From Paraburkholderia podalyriae (lineage in GTDB: Bacteria > Pseudomonadota > Gammaproteobacteria > Burkholderiales > Burkholderiaceae): a stretch of DNA of 64,000 nt. The stretch lies in assembly GCF_014397785.1 (NCBI RefSeq), contig NZ_VZQQ01000009.1, forward strand, positions 206,610-270,609, in the 5' to 3' direction. The notes below the pieces were generated by a model. It saw only the letters and a list, made by a program, of their open reading frames with translations. It was not told where the DNA came from and ran no database searches. The translations under genes were made by a program, and so were the position numbers. Positions 45,246 through 54,840 of the stretch are shown piece after piece (position 1 is the stretch's first letter; each line of letters begins with the position of its first letter).

Positions 45246-48200
45246 ATCTCGCGCGCCCCCTTATCGAAAAGCCGCTGATCGCGTGGGTTCTGACGCTCAT
45301 CTCGCTGTTGGGCGGCATCTTCGCGTACTACAACATCGGGCGGCTCGAAGACCCGAAGTTCACAATCAAGACCGCAGTCGTCGTGACGCTGTATCCGGGC
45401 GCGAGTGCGCACGAAGTCGAGCAGGAAGTGACGGACCGGCTCGAAAGCGCGATCCAGCAGATGCCGCAGGTCGACAAGCTGACCTCGCGTTCGACACCGG
45501 GCTACTCTGAAGTCCGCGTCGAGATTCGCGACCAGTACACGTCGGCGCAATTGCCGCAAGTGTGGGACGAGGTGCGCAAGTCGGTATCGGATGCACAGCC
45601 CCGGCTTCCGCCGGGCGCGGGACCGTCACTCGTGGTCGACCGTTTCGGCGACGTCTACGGGATGTTCTACGCGCTGACCGGCGAGGGCTACACGCAGGCG
45701 CAACTGTATGAGTACGCGCGCGAACTGCGCCGCCAACTGCTGACACTCGGCGACGTGTCCGACATCGTGATCGCCGGTCAGCAGCAGGAGCAGATCTCGG
45801 TCGACGTCGACCAGTCGCAACTGATCGCCAACAATCTGTCCACCGACGATGTTGTGCAGACGCTGTTCGTGCAGAACGAGGTTCGGCCCGCGGGCCGCGA
45901 ACGTGTCGGCGACCTGTCGTTGCGGATTGCGCCGTCCGGCTCGCTCGATTCGCTGCAGGCCATTCGTTCGCTGCCTGTCAACAATACGCCCGGCCCGCTG
46001 CTGCTCGGCGACATCGCGCGCGTAAGCCACGGCTACGCGACGATTCCGAACCAGCTCATTCACTATAACGGCCAGCCCGCGGTTACGATCGGTATCAGCG
46101 CGCGGCCGCGCGTCAACGTGGTGAGCGTCGGCGCGAAGATCAAGGCGAAGCTCGCCGAACTCGAGCGCGACCGCCCGATCGGCATCAAGCTGCACTCGCT
46201 TTACGATCAGCCGCAGGTCGTCGACGAGAGCGTGCGCGGTTTTATCTTCGACGTGTTCCTGTCCGTGGCGATCGTCGGTGTCGCGCTGGGCATTGCGCTC
46301 GGCTGGCGCGCGGGCGTGGTGCTGAGCGTCGAGCTGTTCCTGTCGATCCTCGGCACGCTGCTGGTCATGTACGCGGCAGGCATCGAGCTGCAGCGTATCT
46401 CACTCGGCGCGCTGATCATCGTAATGGGCATGCTGACCGATAACAGCATCGTGGTGGTCGAGGGGATGCTCGTGAAGGTTCAACGAGGCACGTCGCATCT
46501 CCAGGCGGCGACCGAGATTCTGAAACAAAGCCAATGGCTTCTGCTCGCGTCGACCATTGTGGGGATTCTGGCTTTCTCGGGCATCGGCCTGTCGCCGGAT
46601 GCGGTCGGCGAATTCTGTGCGTCGTTGTTCGCCGTCGCTGCGATTTCGCTGCTATTCAGCTGGGTGATCGCCATCGCCCTGACACCGCTGTTCGGCACGT
46701 ATCTTTTCAAGCCCGCGGACATCATCGATGACGACCCGTTCAAGTCGAAGCTGTACAAGCGTTACGGCGAGCTGTTGTCATGGGTCACCCGACAGCGCGT
46801 GTTCGTGGTCATCGGCCTCGTCGCGCTGACCCTGCTGGCCGGGTGGGCGTTCCGTTTCGTCGAGCGGAGCTTCTTCCCCGCGTCGACCACGCCGATCTTC
46901 TATGTCGACATGCGTTTGCCGCGCGGCACCGATATTCGCGCGGTCGTCGAAAGGAGCCGCGAGATGGAGAAGGTGCTGCTCAAGCATGCGGACGTCACCA
47001 ACGTGCAGACGTATATTGGCTCGGGCGCGACGCGGTTCTTCCTCGTCTACGATCCGGAGGGGCGTGATCCGTCGTACGCGCAGTTCATCGTCGGCGCGAA
47101 GGACCAGAGCCTGATCGACGACATGATTCCGGACATCGAAGCGGACCTGAAGAAGCGCTTCCCCGAACAGCATTGGACGGTCACGCGACCGAACTTCGGT
47201 CCCGGCGGTGGCGCGGCCATTCAGGCACGCTTCTCCGGACCCGATCCGGCCATGCTGCGCCGCTTGTCTCAAGAAGCACAGAATGTGCTGAAGGCGGACG
47301 GCCGCATCATCGCGATTCGCGACGACTGGGAGAACCCGATCAGCATCGTGCGGCCGGAATTCGACGAATCGCGGGCGCGCTCGCTCGGTGTGACGCGCCG
47401 TCAGGTTAGCGACACGATGGCTTATGCAAGCGAAGGCCTGCGGGCGGGCATCTATCGCGAAGGCGATCAGCTACTGCCGATCGTGCTGCGTTCGCCCGAC
47501 TACACGCGTGGCGTCGCGGGTCTGCAGGACCTGCAGGTGTTCAGCGCGGGGCTGCGCCGTTACGTGCCGCTCGGCGACGTGGTCAACGGCTTCACGGTCG
47601 GTACCGAGGAAGGCCAGATCGCGCGCGAAAACCGGATTCGCACGCTGACGGTTTCGGCCAACCCGATCTATGGGCAGAACAGTGTCGACGCGTTCAACCG
47701 CATACGCTCCAGCATCGAGAACATCAAGCTGCCACCAGGTTATAGCTTCGAATGGGGCGGCGAGCACGAATCGTCGACGCGCGCGCAGCAGAGCCTGTTC
47801 CGTCAACTGCCGCTCGGCTTCATCGGCATGGCGCTGCTCGTGCTGATGATGTTCGGACGCCTGAAGCCGGCGCTCGTCGTGCTGCTCGTCGTGCCGATGT
47901 CGATCGTCGGCGTCACGCTCGGTCTGCTGCTATTTCGCGGCGCGTTCGGCTTCATGGCGTTGCTCGGTCTATTGAGTCTGATCGGCATGCTGATCAAGAA
48001 CGGCGTGGTGCTCGTCGAAGAGATGGATTCGCAGATCGCCGCGGGCGTGCCGCGCATGCAGGCGGTGACCCACGGCGCGATGAACCGTCTGCGGCCGGTG
48101 ATACTGGGGGGCGGTACGACGGCGCTCGGCATGGCGCCGTTGTTGTGGGATCCTTTCTTCAAGGACATGGCGATCACGATTATGGCGGGCCTTGTTTTTG

Positions 48201-48301
48201 CCACCGTGCTGACGTTGGTCGCCGTGCCGGCGCTGTATGCGATGTTGTTCAAGATCAGGCAGGCGGAATGGGAGCCGGGTCAACACCCGGAAGCAAAATG
48301 A
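45242..48301 (+). CDS. RND-family efflux pump, inner-membrane subunit
   Basis: This 1,019-residue proton-driven pump has the usual 12 spans and two large periplasmic loops (start ARPLIEKPLIAWVLTLISLL). In span 4 the proton-relay pair is Asp400-Asn401 (GMLTDNSIVVVE), where AcrB has Asp-Asp; the partner lysine in span 10 is kept (Lys919, GMLIKNGVVLVE). Asp-Asn is known in other RND branches, so it need not mean loss of function. Genes overlap on both sides, which shows a tight three-gene operon. The substrate is unknown; no drug-class motif can be read. Confidence 0.94.
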   Translation: MNLARPLIEKPLIAWVLTLISLLGGIFAYYNIGRLEDPKFTIKTAVVVTLYPGASAHEVEQEVTDRLESAIQQMPQVDKLTSRSTPGYSEVRVEIRDQYTSAQLPQVWDEVRKSVSDAQPRLPPGAGPSLVVDRFGDVYGMFYALTGEGYTQAQLYEYARELRRQLLTLGDVSDIVIAGQQQEQISVDVDQSQLIANNLSTDDVVQTLFVQNEVRPAGRERVGDLSLRIAPSGSLDSLQAIRSLPVNNTPGPLLLGDIARVSHGYATIPNQLIHYNGQPAVTIGISARPRVNVVSVGAKIKAKLAELERDRPIGIKLHSLYDQPQVVDESVRGFIFDVFLSVAIVGVALGIALGWRAGVVLSVELFLSILGTLLVMYAAGIELQRISLGALIIVMGMLTDNSIVVVEGMLVKVQRGTSHLQAATEILKQSQWLLLASTIVGILAFSGIGLSPDAVGEFCASLFAVAAISLLFSWVIAIALTPLFGTYLFKPADIIDDDPFKSKLYKRYGELLSWVTRQRVFVVIGLVALTLLAGWAFRFVERSFFPASTTPIFYVDMRLPRGTDIRAVVERSREMEKVLLKHADVTNVQTYIGSGATRFFLVYDPEGRDPSYAQFIVGAKDQSLIDDMIPDIEADLKKRFPEQHWTVTRPNFGPGGGAAIQARFSGPDPAMLRRLSQEAQNVLKADGRIIAIRDDWENPISIVRPEFDESRARSLGVTRRQVSDTMAYASEGLRAGIYREGDQLLPIVLRSPDYTRGVAGLQDLQVFSAGLRRYVPLGDVVNGFTVGTEEGQIARENRIRTLTVSANPIYGQNSVDAFNRIRSSIENIKLPPGYSFEWGGEHESSTRAQQSLFRQLPLGFIGMALLVLMMFGRLKPALVVLLVVPMSIVGVTLGLLLFRGAFGFMALLGLLSLIGMLIKNGVVLVEEMDSQIAAGVPRMQAVTHGAMNRLRPVILGGGTTALGMAPLLWDPFFKDMAITIMAGLVFATVLTLVAVPALYAMLFKIRQAEWEPGQHPEAK

Positions 48302-49776
48302 TCCGCGCGCGCCCTTGTCTTTTCGCCATCGCGGCATTGCTGCTCGAAGCCGGTTGTACGGGATCATTGCAGCTGGAAAAGCCCGCCGCGTTTCCGTCAC
48401 AGTATTCGGAGGCGCAACCGGGCGCGGCGACACCGATGTCCGAGCAGCAGCTCGCGGCATGGTGGACCCAGTACAGCGACCCGACGCTGAACAAACTGAT
48501 CGAGCTCGCGCTCGCGCACAACTTCGACATCGCCACCGCTTACGCACGCGTCGATCAGGTGCAGGCCGGGATCCGGCTGGCTCGCTCGCAGCTGTTGCCG
48601 TCGGTCGGTGCAAGCGTGAGCGCCGCGAAGTATCACGGCGGCGAGACGCAGCTCGAGTTCGAGGAACTGCTCGGCATCAACAATACCGATGCGCAGTTCT
48701 GGCGCGTCGGCTTGCAGGCGCAATGGGAGATCGACCTGTTCGGCCAGGGACGCGCAAGGCTCTCGGCGGCACGCGAACAGGCACGCGCGGCCGCGGGCGA
48801 CGCGGAGGCGGTACGCCTGAGCGTGGTGTCGGGCGTTGCGGATCTGTACGTCACCTATCGCGGGCTGGTGCGTCAGCGCACGATCCTGCTGCAGAGCCGC
48901 GCAATCGCGGACGACTTCGTCAACATCGCCGAGAAGAGCTTTAACGCGGGCCTCGTTCTGAGTATGGACATCGAAGCGGCGCGCGCGGGCCGCGCGCAGG
49001 TCGATGCGCGTTTGCAGGACGTGGAGAACGGCATCGCGCAGGCGCGGCTGAATCTGCAGAATCTATGCGGCGTGCAGCCCGCGGAATTCGGCGCGATTCT
49101 CGATGAAAGCGACACGCTGATGACCGCGCTGCCGCATATCGAGCCCGGCCAGCCCGTCGATCTGCTGATGCGACGCCCGGATCTGATCGCGGCGCAGGCA
49201 CGCGTGAATGCGGCGGTCAGGCAGTCGGATGTCGCGCGGCTCAATTACTGGCCGACCATCTCGTTAAGCGGATTGCTCGCGCGCAATGGATGGGAGATCG
49301 CGGGTCAAAGCCTCGGGCCCAGCACGTTCTGGCTATTCGGTGCAGCGATGGCGATGCCGCTGATTGATTTCGGCGCGCGACGCTCGCAGGTGGAGTCGTC
49401 GGATGCGCAGGCGCAGCAGGCGATGTTCAACTACGAAAAGACCGCGCTCGGCGCGTTCTACGACGTCGACCGTGCGTTGGCGCGTTTGAACCGGCAGGAC
49501 GAATTGTTCAAGGCGCGCAATGAAGAAGTTACGCGGCGGACCACGCAGCTGAGCCAGGTGCAGCGTCGCTACCAACTCGGCGATACCGGTCGCGTCGATA
49601 TCGATCAGGTGCGGGTTGCGCTGCTTGAAAGCCAGTCGTCGCAGGTGAGGGAAGAGGTCGGCAAGCTGCAGGCGCAATTCGCGCTGTTCAGGGCGATGGG
49701 GGGCGGCTGGTTGGCCAATCCGCCATTGGCCGCGAACACCCAGACGCCGACGGGGCCGGCGCCGGCTTCGCAGTGA
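48298..49776 (+). CDS. outer-membrane channel of the RND pump (NodT/OprM type)
   Basis: The product has 492 residues and starts at ATG 48298, which overlaps the pump stop. ALLLEAGC is a lipoprotein cleavage site. The two TolC-like repeats are visible (WWTQYSDPTLNKLIELALAH, PVDLLMRRPDLIAAQARVNA), as is the typical VASGVADLYVTYRGL-type helix. Such lipoproteins form trimeric exit channels. A strong terminator follows at 49830-49864. Confidence 0.94.
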   Translation: MIRARPCLFAIAALLLEAGCTGSLQLEKPAAFPSQYSEAQPGAATPMSEQQLAAWWTQYSDPTLNKLIELALAHNFDIATAYARVDQVQAGIRLARSQLLPSVGASVSAAKYHGGETQLEFEELLGINNTDAQFWRVGLQAQWEIDLFGQGRARLSAAREQARAAAGDAEAVRLSVVSGVADLYVTYRGLVRQRTILLQSRAIADDFVNIAEKSFNAGLVLSMDIEAARAGRAQVDARLQDVENGIAQARLNLQNLCGVQPAEFGAILDESDTLMTALPHIEPGQPVDLLMRRPDLIAAQARVNAAVRQSDVARLNYWPTISLSGLLARNGWEIAGQSLGPSTFWLFGAAMAMPLIDFGARRSQVESSDAQAQQAMFNYEKTALGAFYDVDRALARLNRQDELFKARNEEVTRRTTQLSQVQRRYQLGDTGRVDIDQVRVALLESQSSQVREEVGKLQAQFALFRAMGGGWLANPPLAANTQTPTGPAPASQ

Positions 49777-49829
49777 GCGGCCGCGAGGCGCCGCAAGCGC
49801 ACCAAACATCGGAAGCGCGACATAGAAAG

Positions 49830-49864
49830 CGCCGTCACCGCAGGACCACGGTGACGGCGTTTTT
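49830..49864 (+). terminator. terminator of the RND operon
   Basis: CGCCGTCACCG (49830-49840) and CGGTGACGGCG (49849-49859) form a perfect 11-bp stem with an 8-base loop followed by TTTTT. It lies 54 bp past the channel gene and before the next permease gene. Confidence 0.92.
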
Positions 49865-49928
49865 GTTAATTGATGGCCGGCCGGAAGCCTGCGCGAGCGA
49901 TGTTGAATCCGATATTCGAGGATGGACG

Positions 49929-51365
49929 ATGTCAACCCAGTTACAGACGAAACTGTCGTTGCCCGCATTGACCGCGATGGTCGTCGGCTCAATGGTGGGC
50001 GCAGGGATTTTCTCGTTGCCGCGCAATTTCGCACGCGCGACCGGACCGTTCGGCGCGGTCATTGCATGGTGCGTGGCGGGCATCGGCATGTACGCGCTCG
50101 CGCGCGTCTTTCAGACGCTCGCACAGCGGCGGCCCGAGCTCGACGCCGGCGTGTTCGCGTATGCGCGAGCGGGCTTCGGCGATTATGCGGGCTTTCTGTC
50201 CGCATTCGGCTACTGGATGGCCGGCTGCTTCGGCAACGTGTCGTACTGGGTGCTGATCAAATCGACGCTCGGCGCTTTCGTCCCCGCATTCGGCAACGGC
50301 AATACGGCGACCGCGATCATCGTGTCGTCGGTGGGCATCTGGCTGTTTCATCTGGTGATGCTGCGCGGTGTCCAGCAGGCCACGATGATCAACACGATCG
50401 TCACGGTCGCGAAGCTGATTCCCATCGTGCTATTCATCGTGATGCTGGTGGCGCTGTTTCGTGCCGACATGTTCCGCGCGAATCTGCTGGAAGGCAGCGA
50501 TCAGATCGGCGCGGGTCTGTTCTTGCAGGTCCGTGCGACGATGCTTGTCACCGTGTTCGTGTTCGTCGGTATCGAAGGTGCGAGCGTGTACTCGCGCTAC
50601 GCGAAAAAGCGCTCGGACGTCGGCGCGGCGACGATCACCGGCTTCGTGGCCGTGCTGTGTCTGCTCGTGCTGGTGACGCTGCTGCCTTACGCGAGCTTGC
50701 CGCGCGCCGACATCGCGGTGATGCGCCAGCCGTCGATGGCCGCGGTACTCGGCGCGCTGCTCGGCCCGTTCGGCGTCGTATTCATCAGCGCCGGTCTGAT
50801 CATTTCGATCCTCGGCGCGTACCTCGCGTGGTCGCTGATCTGTGCCGAGGTGCTGTACGCCGCCGCGCGTCTCGAGACGATGCCGCGCGTCTTCGCGCGA
50901 CAGAACGAGCGCAAGCTGCCGGTCGCCGCGGTGTGGCTTACGAGTACCGTGGTGCAGTTGTTCGTGATCAGCACCTACTGGTCGACCGATGCGTTTGCGC
51001 TGATGCTCAACCTGACGAGCTCGATGGCGCTGATACCTTATTTCCTCGTGGCCGCATACGGCATCAAAGCCGCGCGTCACAATAGCGGGCAGAGCGGCGG
51101 CGCCTTGAGCGGCGCGTTGCGCATCGAGTATTTCGTCGCGATGTTCGCGACGTTGTACACGGCTTTTCTGCTGTTCGCGGGCGGCCTGAAGTTTCTGATG
51201 CTGTCGGGGCTGCTGTATGCGCCCGGAACGGTGCTGTATGTGGTGGCCAAACGCGAGCGTGGCCTGCGGCTGTTTTCGAAACTCGAGTGGCTCATCTTTG
51301 CCGTCGCCGCCTGTGGCGCGTTTGCCGCGCTGGTCGGCCTCGCGACCGGCACGATTGTCATCTGA
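49929..51365 (+). CDS. ArcD-like amino-acid antiporter (APA family), copy 1 of a tandem pair
   Basis: About 478 residues from ATG 49929; the longer frame upstream runs through the terminator and is rejected. The sequence closely parallels the arcD product at 26866-28287 in the motifs AMVVGSMVGAGIFSLPRNFA, ELDAGVFAYARAGFGDYAGF and GIEGASVYSRYAKKRSDVG. It is thus a basic amino-acid or amine antiporter. No catabolic gene is adjacent, so the exchanged pair cannot be named. It lies 68 bp before a second, more diverged copy. Confidence 0.88.
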   Translation: MSTQLQTKLSLPALTAMVVGSMVGAGIFSLPRNFARATGPFGAVIAWCVAGIGMYALARVFQTLAQRRPELDAGVFAYARAGFGDYAGFLSAFGYWMAGCFGNVSYWVLIKSTLGAFVPAFGNGNTATAIIVSSVGIWLFHLVMLRGVQQATMINTIVTVAKLIPIVLFIVMLVALFRADMFRANLLEGSDQIGAGLFLQVRATMLVTVFVFVGIEGASVYSRYAKKRSDVGAATITGFVAVLCLLVLVTLLPYASLPRADIAVMRQPSMAAVLGALLGPFGVVFISAGLIISILGAYLAWSLICAEVLYAAARLETMPRVFARQNERKLPVAAVWLTSTVVQLFVISTYWSTDAFALMLNLTSSMALIPYFLVAAYGIKAARHNSGQSGGALSGALRIEYFVAMFATLYTAFLLFAGGLKFLMLSGLLYAPGTVLYVVAKRERGLRLFSKLEWLIFAVAACGAFAALVGLATGTIVI

Positions 51366-51433
51366 GCGGATGATCATCGCAGTCGCAAAAGCGCGGCTGG
51401 ATCGGAACGTATTCGCGGGAGAGCGATCGCAGC

Positions 51434-52861
51434 ATGGACAAGCGCGTCAGACTTTCAGCTGCGGGCCTGATGGCGATGGTGATCGGCTCGATGGTCGGGG
51501 TGGGCGTCTTTTCGTTGCCGCAGGCGCTCGGCAAATATACCGGCGTGGTCGGTTCCTTGATCAGTTGGACCATCGCCGGCTCCGGCATGCTGATACTCGC
51601 GCTGATCTTTGAACGGCTCGCATGGCGCAAGCCCGAGCTCGACGTTGGTGTTTATACGTATGCGCGCGTCGGCTTTGGACGCTATACGGGTTTTCTGTCG
51701 GCGTTCGGCTACTGGTGCGCCAGCTGTCTTGGCAACGTCGCCTATCTCGTGCTGATCAAGTCCGCGCTCGCGATCGTCGCGCCCTCATTCGGCGCCGGCA
51801 ATACGCTGAGCGCGATTGTCAGCTCCTCGCTGATGATCTGGGTGTTCCATTTTCTGATTCTGCGCGGCGTGAAGGGCTCGTCGATAGTGAATGCGTCGAT
51901 GACGGTCGCCAAGTTGTTCGCGCTCGGGCTGTTTGCGGTGCTCGTGCTATCCAGCGTCAAGTGGCAACTGTTCGTCGCGAATCTGTGGACCCGTCCCGAG
52001 CCGTCGGTGGCCGGTCTGTTCGGCGAGGTGCGCAAGACCATGTTGGGCACCGTCTTCGTGTTTCTCGGCGTCGAAGGCGCGAGTGTTTATTCACGGCATG
52101 CGCGCGAACGGCGCGACGTCGGCGTCGCGACCGTGCTCGGCTTTCTCTGCGTGCTTGCGCTAATGGTCATGGTCACGTTGTTGTCGTATGGCGTGTTGCC
52201 GCTTGAGCAGTTGGGCACGCTGAAAAATCCGTCGATGGCTGGCGTGCTGAGCGCCGCAGTTGGCACCTGGGGCGCGGTCGTGGTCAAGCTCGGCCTGTTG
52301 ATATCGGTACTAGGCTCCTATCTTGCATGGACGCTGCTCGCCGCCGAAATTCTTCATGCCGCGGGCAAGAGCCGTACGATGCCCGCGTTTCTTGGACGCG
52401 AAAGCCGCAACCACGTACCGGTCGCCGCGTTGTGGATGACGAGCCTCGTGATCCAGGCGTTTCTGATCGTGACGCTGTTCTCAACCGAGGCGTTCACGCT
52501 GGCCAAGGAGTTCACGACATCGATGAACCTGATTCCATATCTGCTCGTCGCCGGCTATGGGTTGAAGCTCGCAGCGAGCGGGGAATCGTATGCGGGACAG
52601 CCGTGGGCACGGCGTATCGATTTCATGCTTGCGCTGGTGGGCTGCGTCTACGCGCTGTTTCTCGTGTACGCGGGCGGCCTGCACTATCTGTTGATGTCGA
52701 CCGTACTTTATACGGCGGCGACCGCGTGGTTTTACATCGCCGAGCGTCGCAAAGGGAAATGGCCTGTGTTTACCCTGCTCGAACGCTGGCTATGTATTGT
52801 GGTTCTGCTTACCGCGCTGGTCGCGTTCGTCAATCTCGTGCGCAACCATTTTGTGCCTTAG
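51434..52861 (+). CDS. ArcD-like amino-acid antiporter (APA family), copy 2 of a tandem pair
   Basis: This 475-residue paralog of the preceding gene has LMAMVIGSMVGVGVFSLPQA, ELDVGVYTYARVGFGRYTGF and GVEGASVYSRHARERRDVG. It is more diverged from arcD than copy 1 (for example HARERRD for YAKKRSD), which suggests an older duplication or a different substrate. It has its own ATG and is probably transcribed with copy 1. Confidence 0.87.
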   Translation: MDKRVRLSAAGLMAMVIGSMVGVGVFSLPQALGKYTGVVGSLISWTIAGSGMLILALIFERLAWRKPELDVGVYTYARVGFGRYTGFLSAFGYWCASCLGNVAYLVLIKSALAIVAPSFGAGNTLSAIVSSSLMIWVFHFLILRGVKGSSIVNASMTVAKLFALGLFAVLVLSSVKWQLFVANLWTRPEPSVAGLFGEVRKTMLGTVFVFLGVEGASVYSRHARERRDVGVATVLGFLCVLALMVMVTLLSYGVLPLEQLGTLKNPSMAGVLSAAVGTWGAVVVKLGLLISVLGSYLAWTLLAAEILHAAGKSRTMPAFLGRESRNHVPVAALWMTSLVIQAFLIVTLFSTEAFTLAKEFTTSMNLIPYLLVAGYGLKLAASGESYAGQPWARRIDFMLALVGCVYALFLVYAGGLHYLLMSTVLYTAATAWFYIAERRKGKWPVFTLLERWLCIVVLLTALVAFVNLVRNHFVP

Positions 52862-53308
52862 CGCGTGTTGAGGCCACCTTGATCAAGGCACTCCTATGTA
52901 CCTGAATGGCATATATAGGAATCTGCTGAATTCCTTCTTTTTTAGTGCCTCGTACAATCTGACTATCCGACGCGCGGATATTTCGATTCCTCGCCGACGT
53001 GTGCGGGGCGTTGCGCTATCCCGCCTCCATCGGTGAACCATGCCATGTTGCGTGGGAAATATTGCTTTGACTCTACCAAAGCACAACGACCTTCTCCATA
53101 AGATTCTATTAATACGTCCTGTCCATCAGCGAGTCACGGACATCGGTGTACCCGTAACAAGCATGCTGGTTTCGAGGAATCTTATCGATCGGCCGTCGCT
53201 CCTGAGGTGTGCGACTTAACGGCGTGAAACGACACCGTACTCTGGTAACAAAGCTTGCAGTTGATTTGGTATGAAAAAGGTATTCGCCAGCATGGCCATG
53301 GAGTGTGA
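52862..53308. other. 447 bp upstream of the response-regulator gene
   Basis: No full-size gene. A 13-codon frame (MKKVFASMAMECE, 53271-53312) overlaps the regulator start by four bases and could be a leader peptide. The promoter of the regulator must lie here; I did not find a site I trust. Confidence 0.5.
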
Positions 53309-53959
53309 GTGAACAAAATCAGGGTGGGTATTGCCGACGATCATCCATTCATTCTCCTCGGCGTCGAACATCTTCTTCAGCCTTGCCCTGACATCCAGGT
53401 CTGCTTCAAAAGCGAAAGTATTGGCGGGCTGCTCCAGCTGTTGGTTGAGGTGCCGGTTGACGTTCTCGTATGCGACTACGAATTCGAAGGTGATGCGTAT
53501 GCCGATGGCCTCAACCTTCTTGACCGGATTCAGCGTGCCGCTCCAGCCATACGGGTTGTCTTTCTCAGCTCACATTCATCGACGCACATCATTTCGGCTG
53601 CGCTCAATGCGGGGGCGGCCGGTTTCGTCGGTAAGGGGCCCGAGGGCTTTGTCAGCCTTATCGCTGCCGTTCGTGCCGCCAAAAACAAGAGCGTGTTTCT
53701 GCCGGATTCCATTGCTAACAGGATGTTGTCCACCGCGCGGCGCGCATCGGAAGGCGGGTCTTCGCTCGACTCGCTATCTGAAAAGGAATCGACGGTCGTG
53801 CGAATGATCTGCGATGGGATGTCGATCGGGGCGATCGCCGAGCGGCTCAATCGCAGTCCCAAGACAGTTAGCAACCAGAAGAACGCAGGCATGAAGAAAC
53901 TGGGCGCCAGAAACGACGTTGAACTCGTCACGATCGTGCGCGAGTGGTACTGCTCGTAA
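53309..53959 (+). CDS. LuxR/NarL-type response regulator next to fimbrial genes
   Basis: The product has 216 residues and starts at GTG 53309; an in-frame stop lies directly before it and GGAG sits at 53300. The receiver domain (IRVGIADDHPFILLGVEHLL) has its phospho-acceptor Asp56 in VLVCDYEFEGD, and a LuxR helix-turn-helix follows near 150-205 (LSEKESTVVRMICDGMSIGA, NRSPKTVSNQK). The layout resembles FimZ/BvgA/RcsB-type regulators that control fimbriae and virulence genes. No histidine kinase gene is adjacent. The fimbrial operon starts 254 bp downstream and is its likely target. Confidence 0.9.
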   Translation: MNKIRVGIADDHPFILLGVEHLLQPCPDIQVCFKSESIGGLLQLLVEVPVDVLVCDYEFEGDAYADGLNLLDRIQRAAPAIRVVFLSSHSSTHIISAALNAGAAGFVGKGPEGFVSLIAAVRAAKNKSVFLPDSIANRMLSTARRASEGGSSLDSLSEKESTVVRMICDGMSIGAIAERLNRSPKTVSNQKNAGMKKLGARNDVELVTIVREWYCS

Positions 53960-54006
53960 CCATTGCCGCACTTCTCAGGCGACGTCCATCGTTCTGGTGG
54001 CGCCTT

Positions 54007-54055
54007 CTCCCAACTTTGGGAGTGAGGCTGGTATCGGTCCGGTTCGAGGAACCGG
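54007..54055. promoter_or_regulatory. two inverted repeats before the fimbrial operon
   Basis: CTCCCAA-N2-TTGGGAG (54007-54022) and CCGGTTC-N3-GAACCGG (54039-54055) lie between the regulator stop and the first pilin. Either could be a weak terminator of the regulator gene or a binding site; no T-run follows the second. The fimbrial promoter probably lies between 54055 and 54213. Confidence 0.4.
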
Positions 54056-54213
54056 TACGGCGTTTCTTGACTGGGCTACATGATCACTCATTTTGGGTAT
54101 CGGCCCATTAACAGCGATCCGCTTCAATGACATCATTTCCTTGCCTTGACGGTCGCTGGAAGCCCCGGCTTCAGAAGGGTTGGTAGTTTCGAATAGCAAC
54201 AAAAAGGAATCTC

Positions 54214-54750
54214 ATGAAAAAACAAGTGACACAACTCATGATCGCGCTGATGGGCCTGTCCGTCGCGCCGATGGTTTTCGCTCAAACTGCTCCGGGCACG
54301 GGTCAGGTTACGTTCAACGGCGAACTGACCGACGACACCTGCGTGATCAACGCGGGTGACGAGGACCAGACGGTCACGCTGGATACCCTGTCTACGCAGT
54401 CGCTGGCTGCAGCTGGCCAAACCGCTGGCTCCAGAATGTTCAATATTTCGGTGTCGAAGTGCCCAGCAACGTTGAGCAATGTCGCGGCGCATTTCGAGAC
54501 CACGAACATGAACCCGGATACGCGTAATGCCATTAACCAGGCAGCCACGTCGCCGGCCGGGAATGTCGAAGTGCAATTGCTTGACCGCGATGGCATGACG
54601 CCGATTCTTCTGGGTAGCACGGGTACGTTCGTTCCGGTCGCGAGCGACGGTACCGCAACGATGAGCTACGGTGGCCAGTACTACGCAACGAACAGAACCA
54701 CCGCCGGTAAGGTGATGGCTGTTGTTCGCTACACGTTGGCATATCAGTAA
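54214..54750 (+). CDS. fimbrial major subunit (type 1 pilin family)
   Basis: This 178-residue pilin has a signal peptide (MKKQVTQLMIALMGLSVAPMVFA). The mature chain begins QTAPGTGQVTFNGELTDDTC, the donor strand region, with a disulfide pair (Cys in DDTCVIN and in SKCPATL). It ends TTAGKVMAVVRYTLAYQ, the conserved C-terminal strand with penultimate aromatic used for chaperone binding. As the first and probably most expressed gene of the operon it should form the fibre rod. It is preceded by AAAAAGGA. Confidence 0.92.
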   Translation: MKKQVTQLMIALMGLSVAPMVFAQTAPGTGQVTFNGELTDDTCVINAGDEDQTVTLDTLSTQSLAAAGQTAGSRMFNISVSKCPATLSNVAAHFETTNMNPDTRNAINQAATSPAGNVEVQLLDRDGMTPILLGSTGTFVPVASDGTATMSYGGQYYATNRTTAGKVMAVVRYTLAYQ

Positions 54751-54840
54751 GCCAATCTAAGCCGAATGGCATCGGGTTGCCCTTCTAGCTCGAGGGCAAC
54801 CCGAAGCGGCATTCCGCTTATCTGTCACGTGGAGGAGCGA

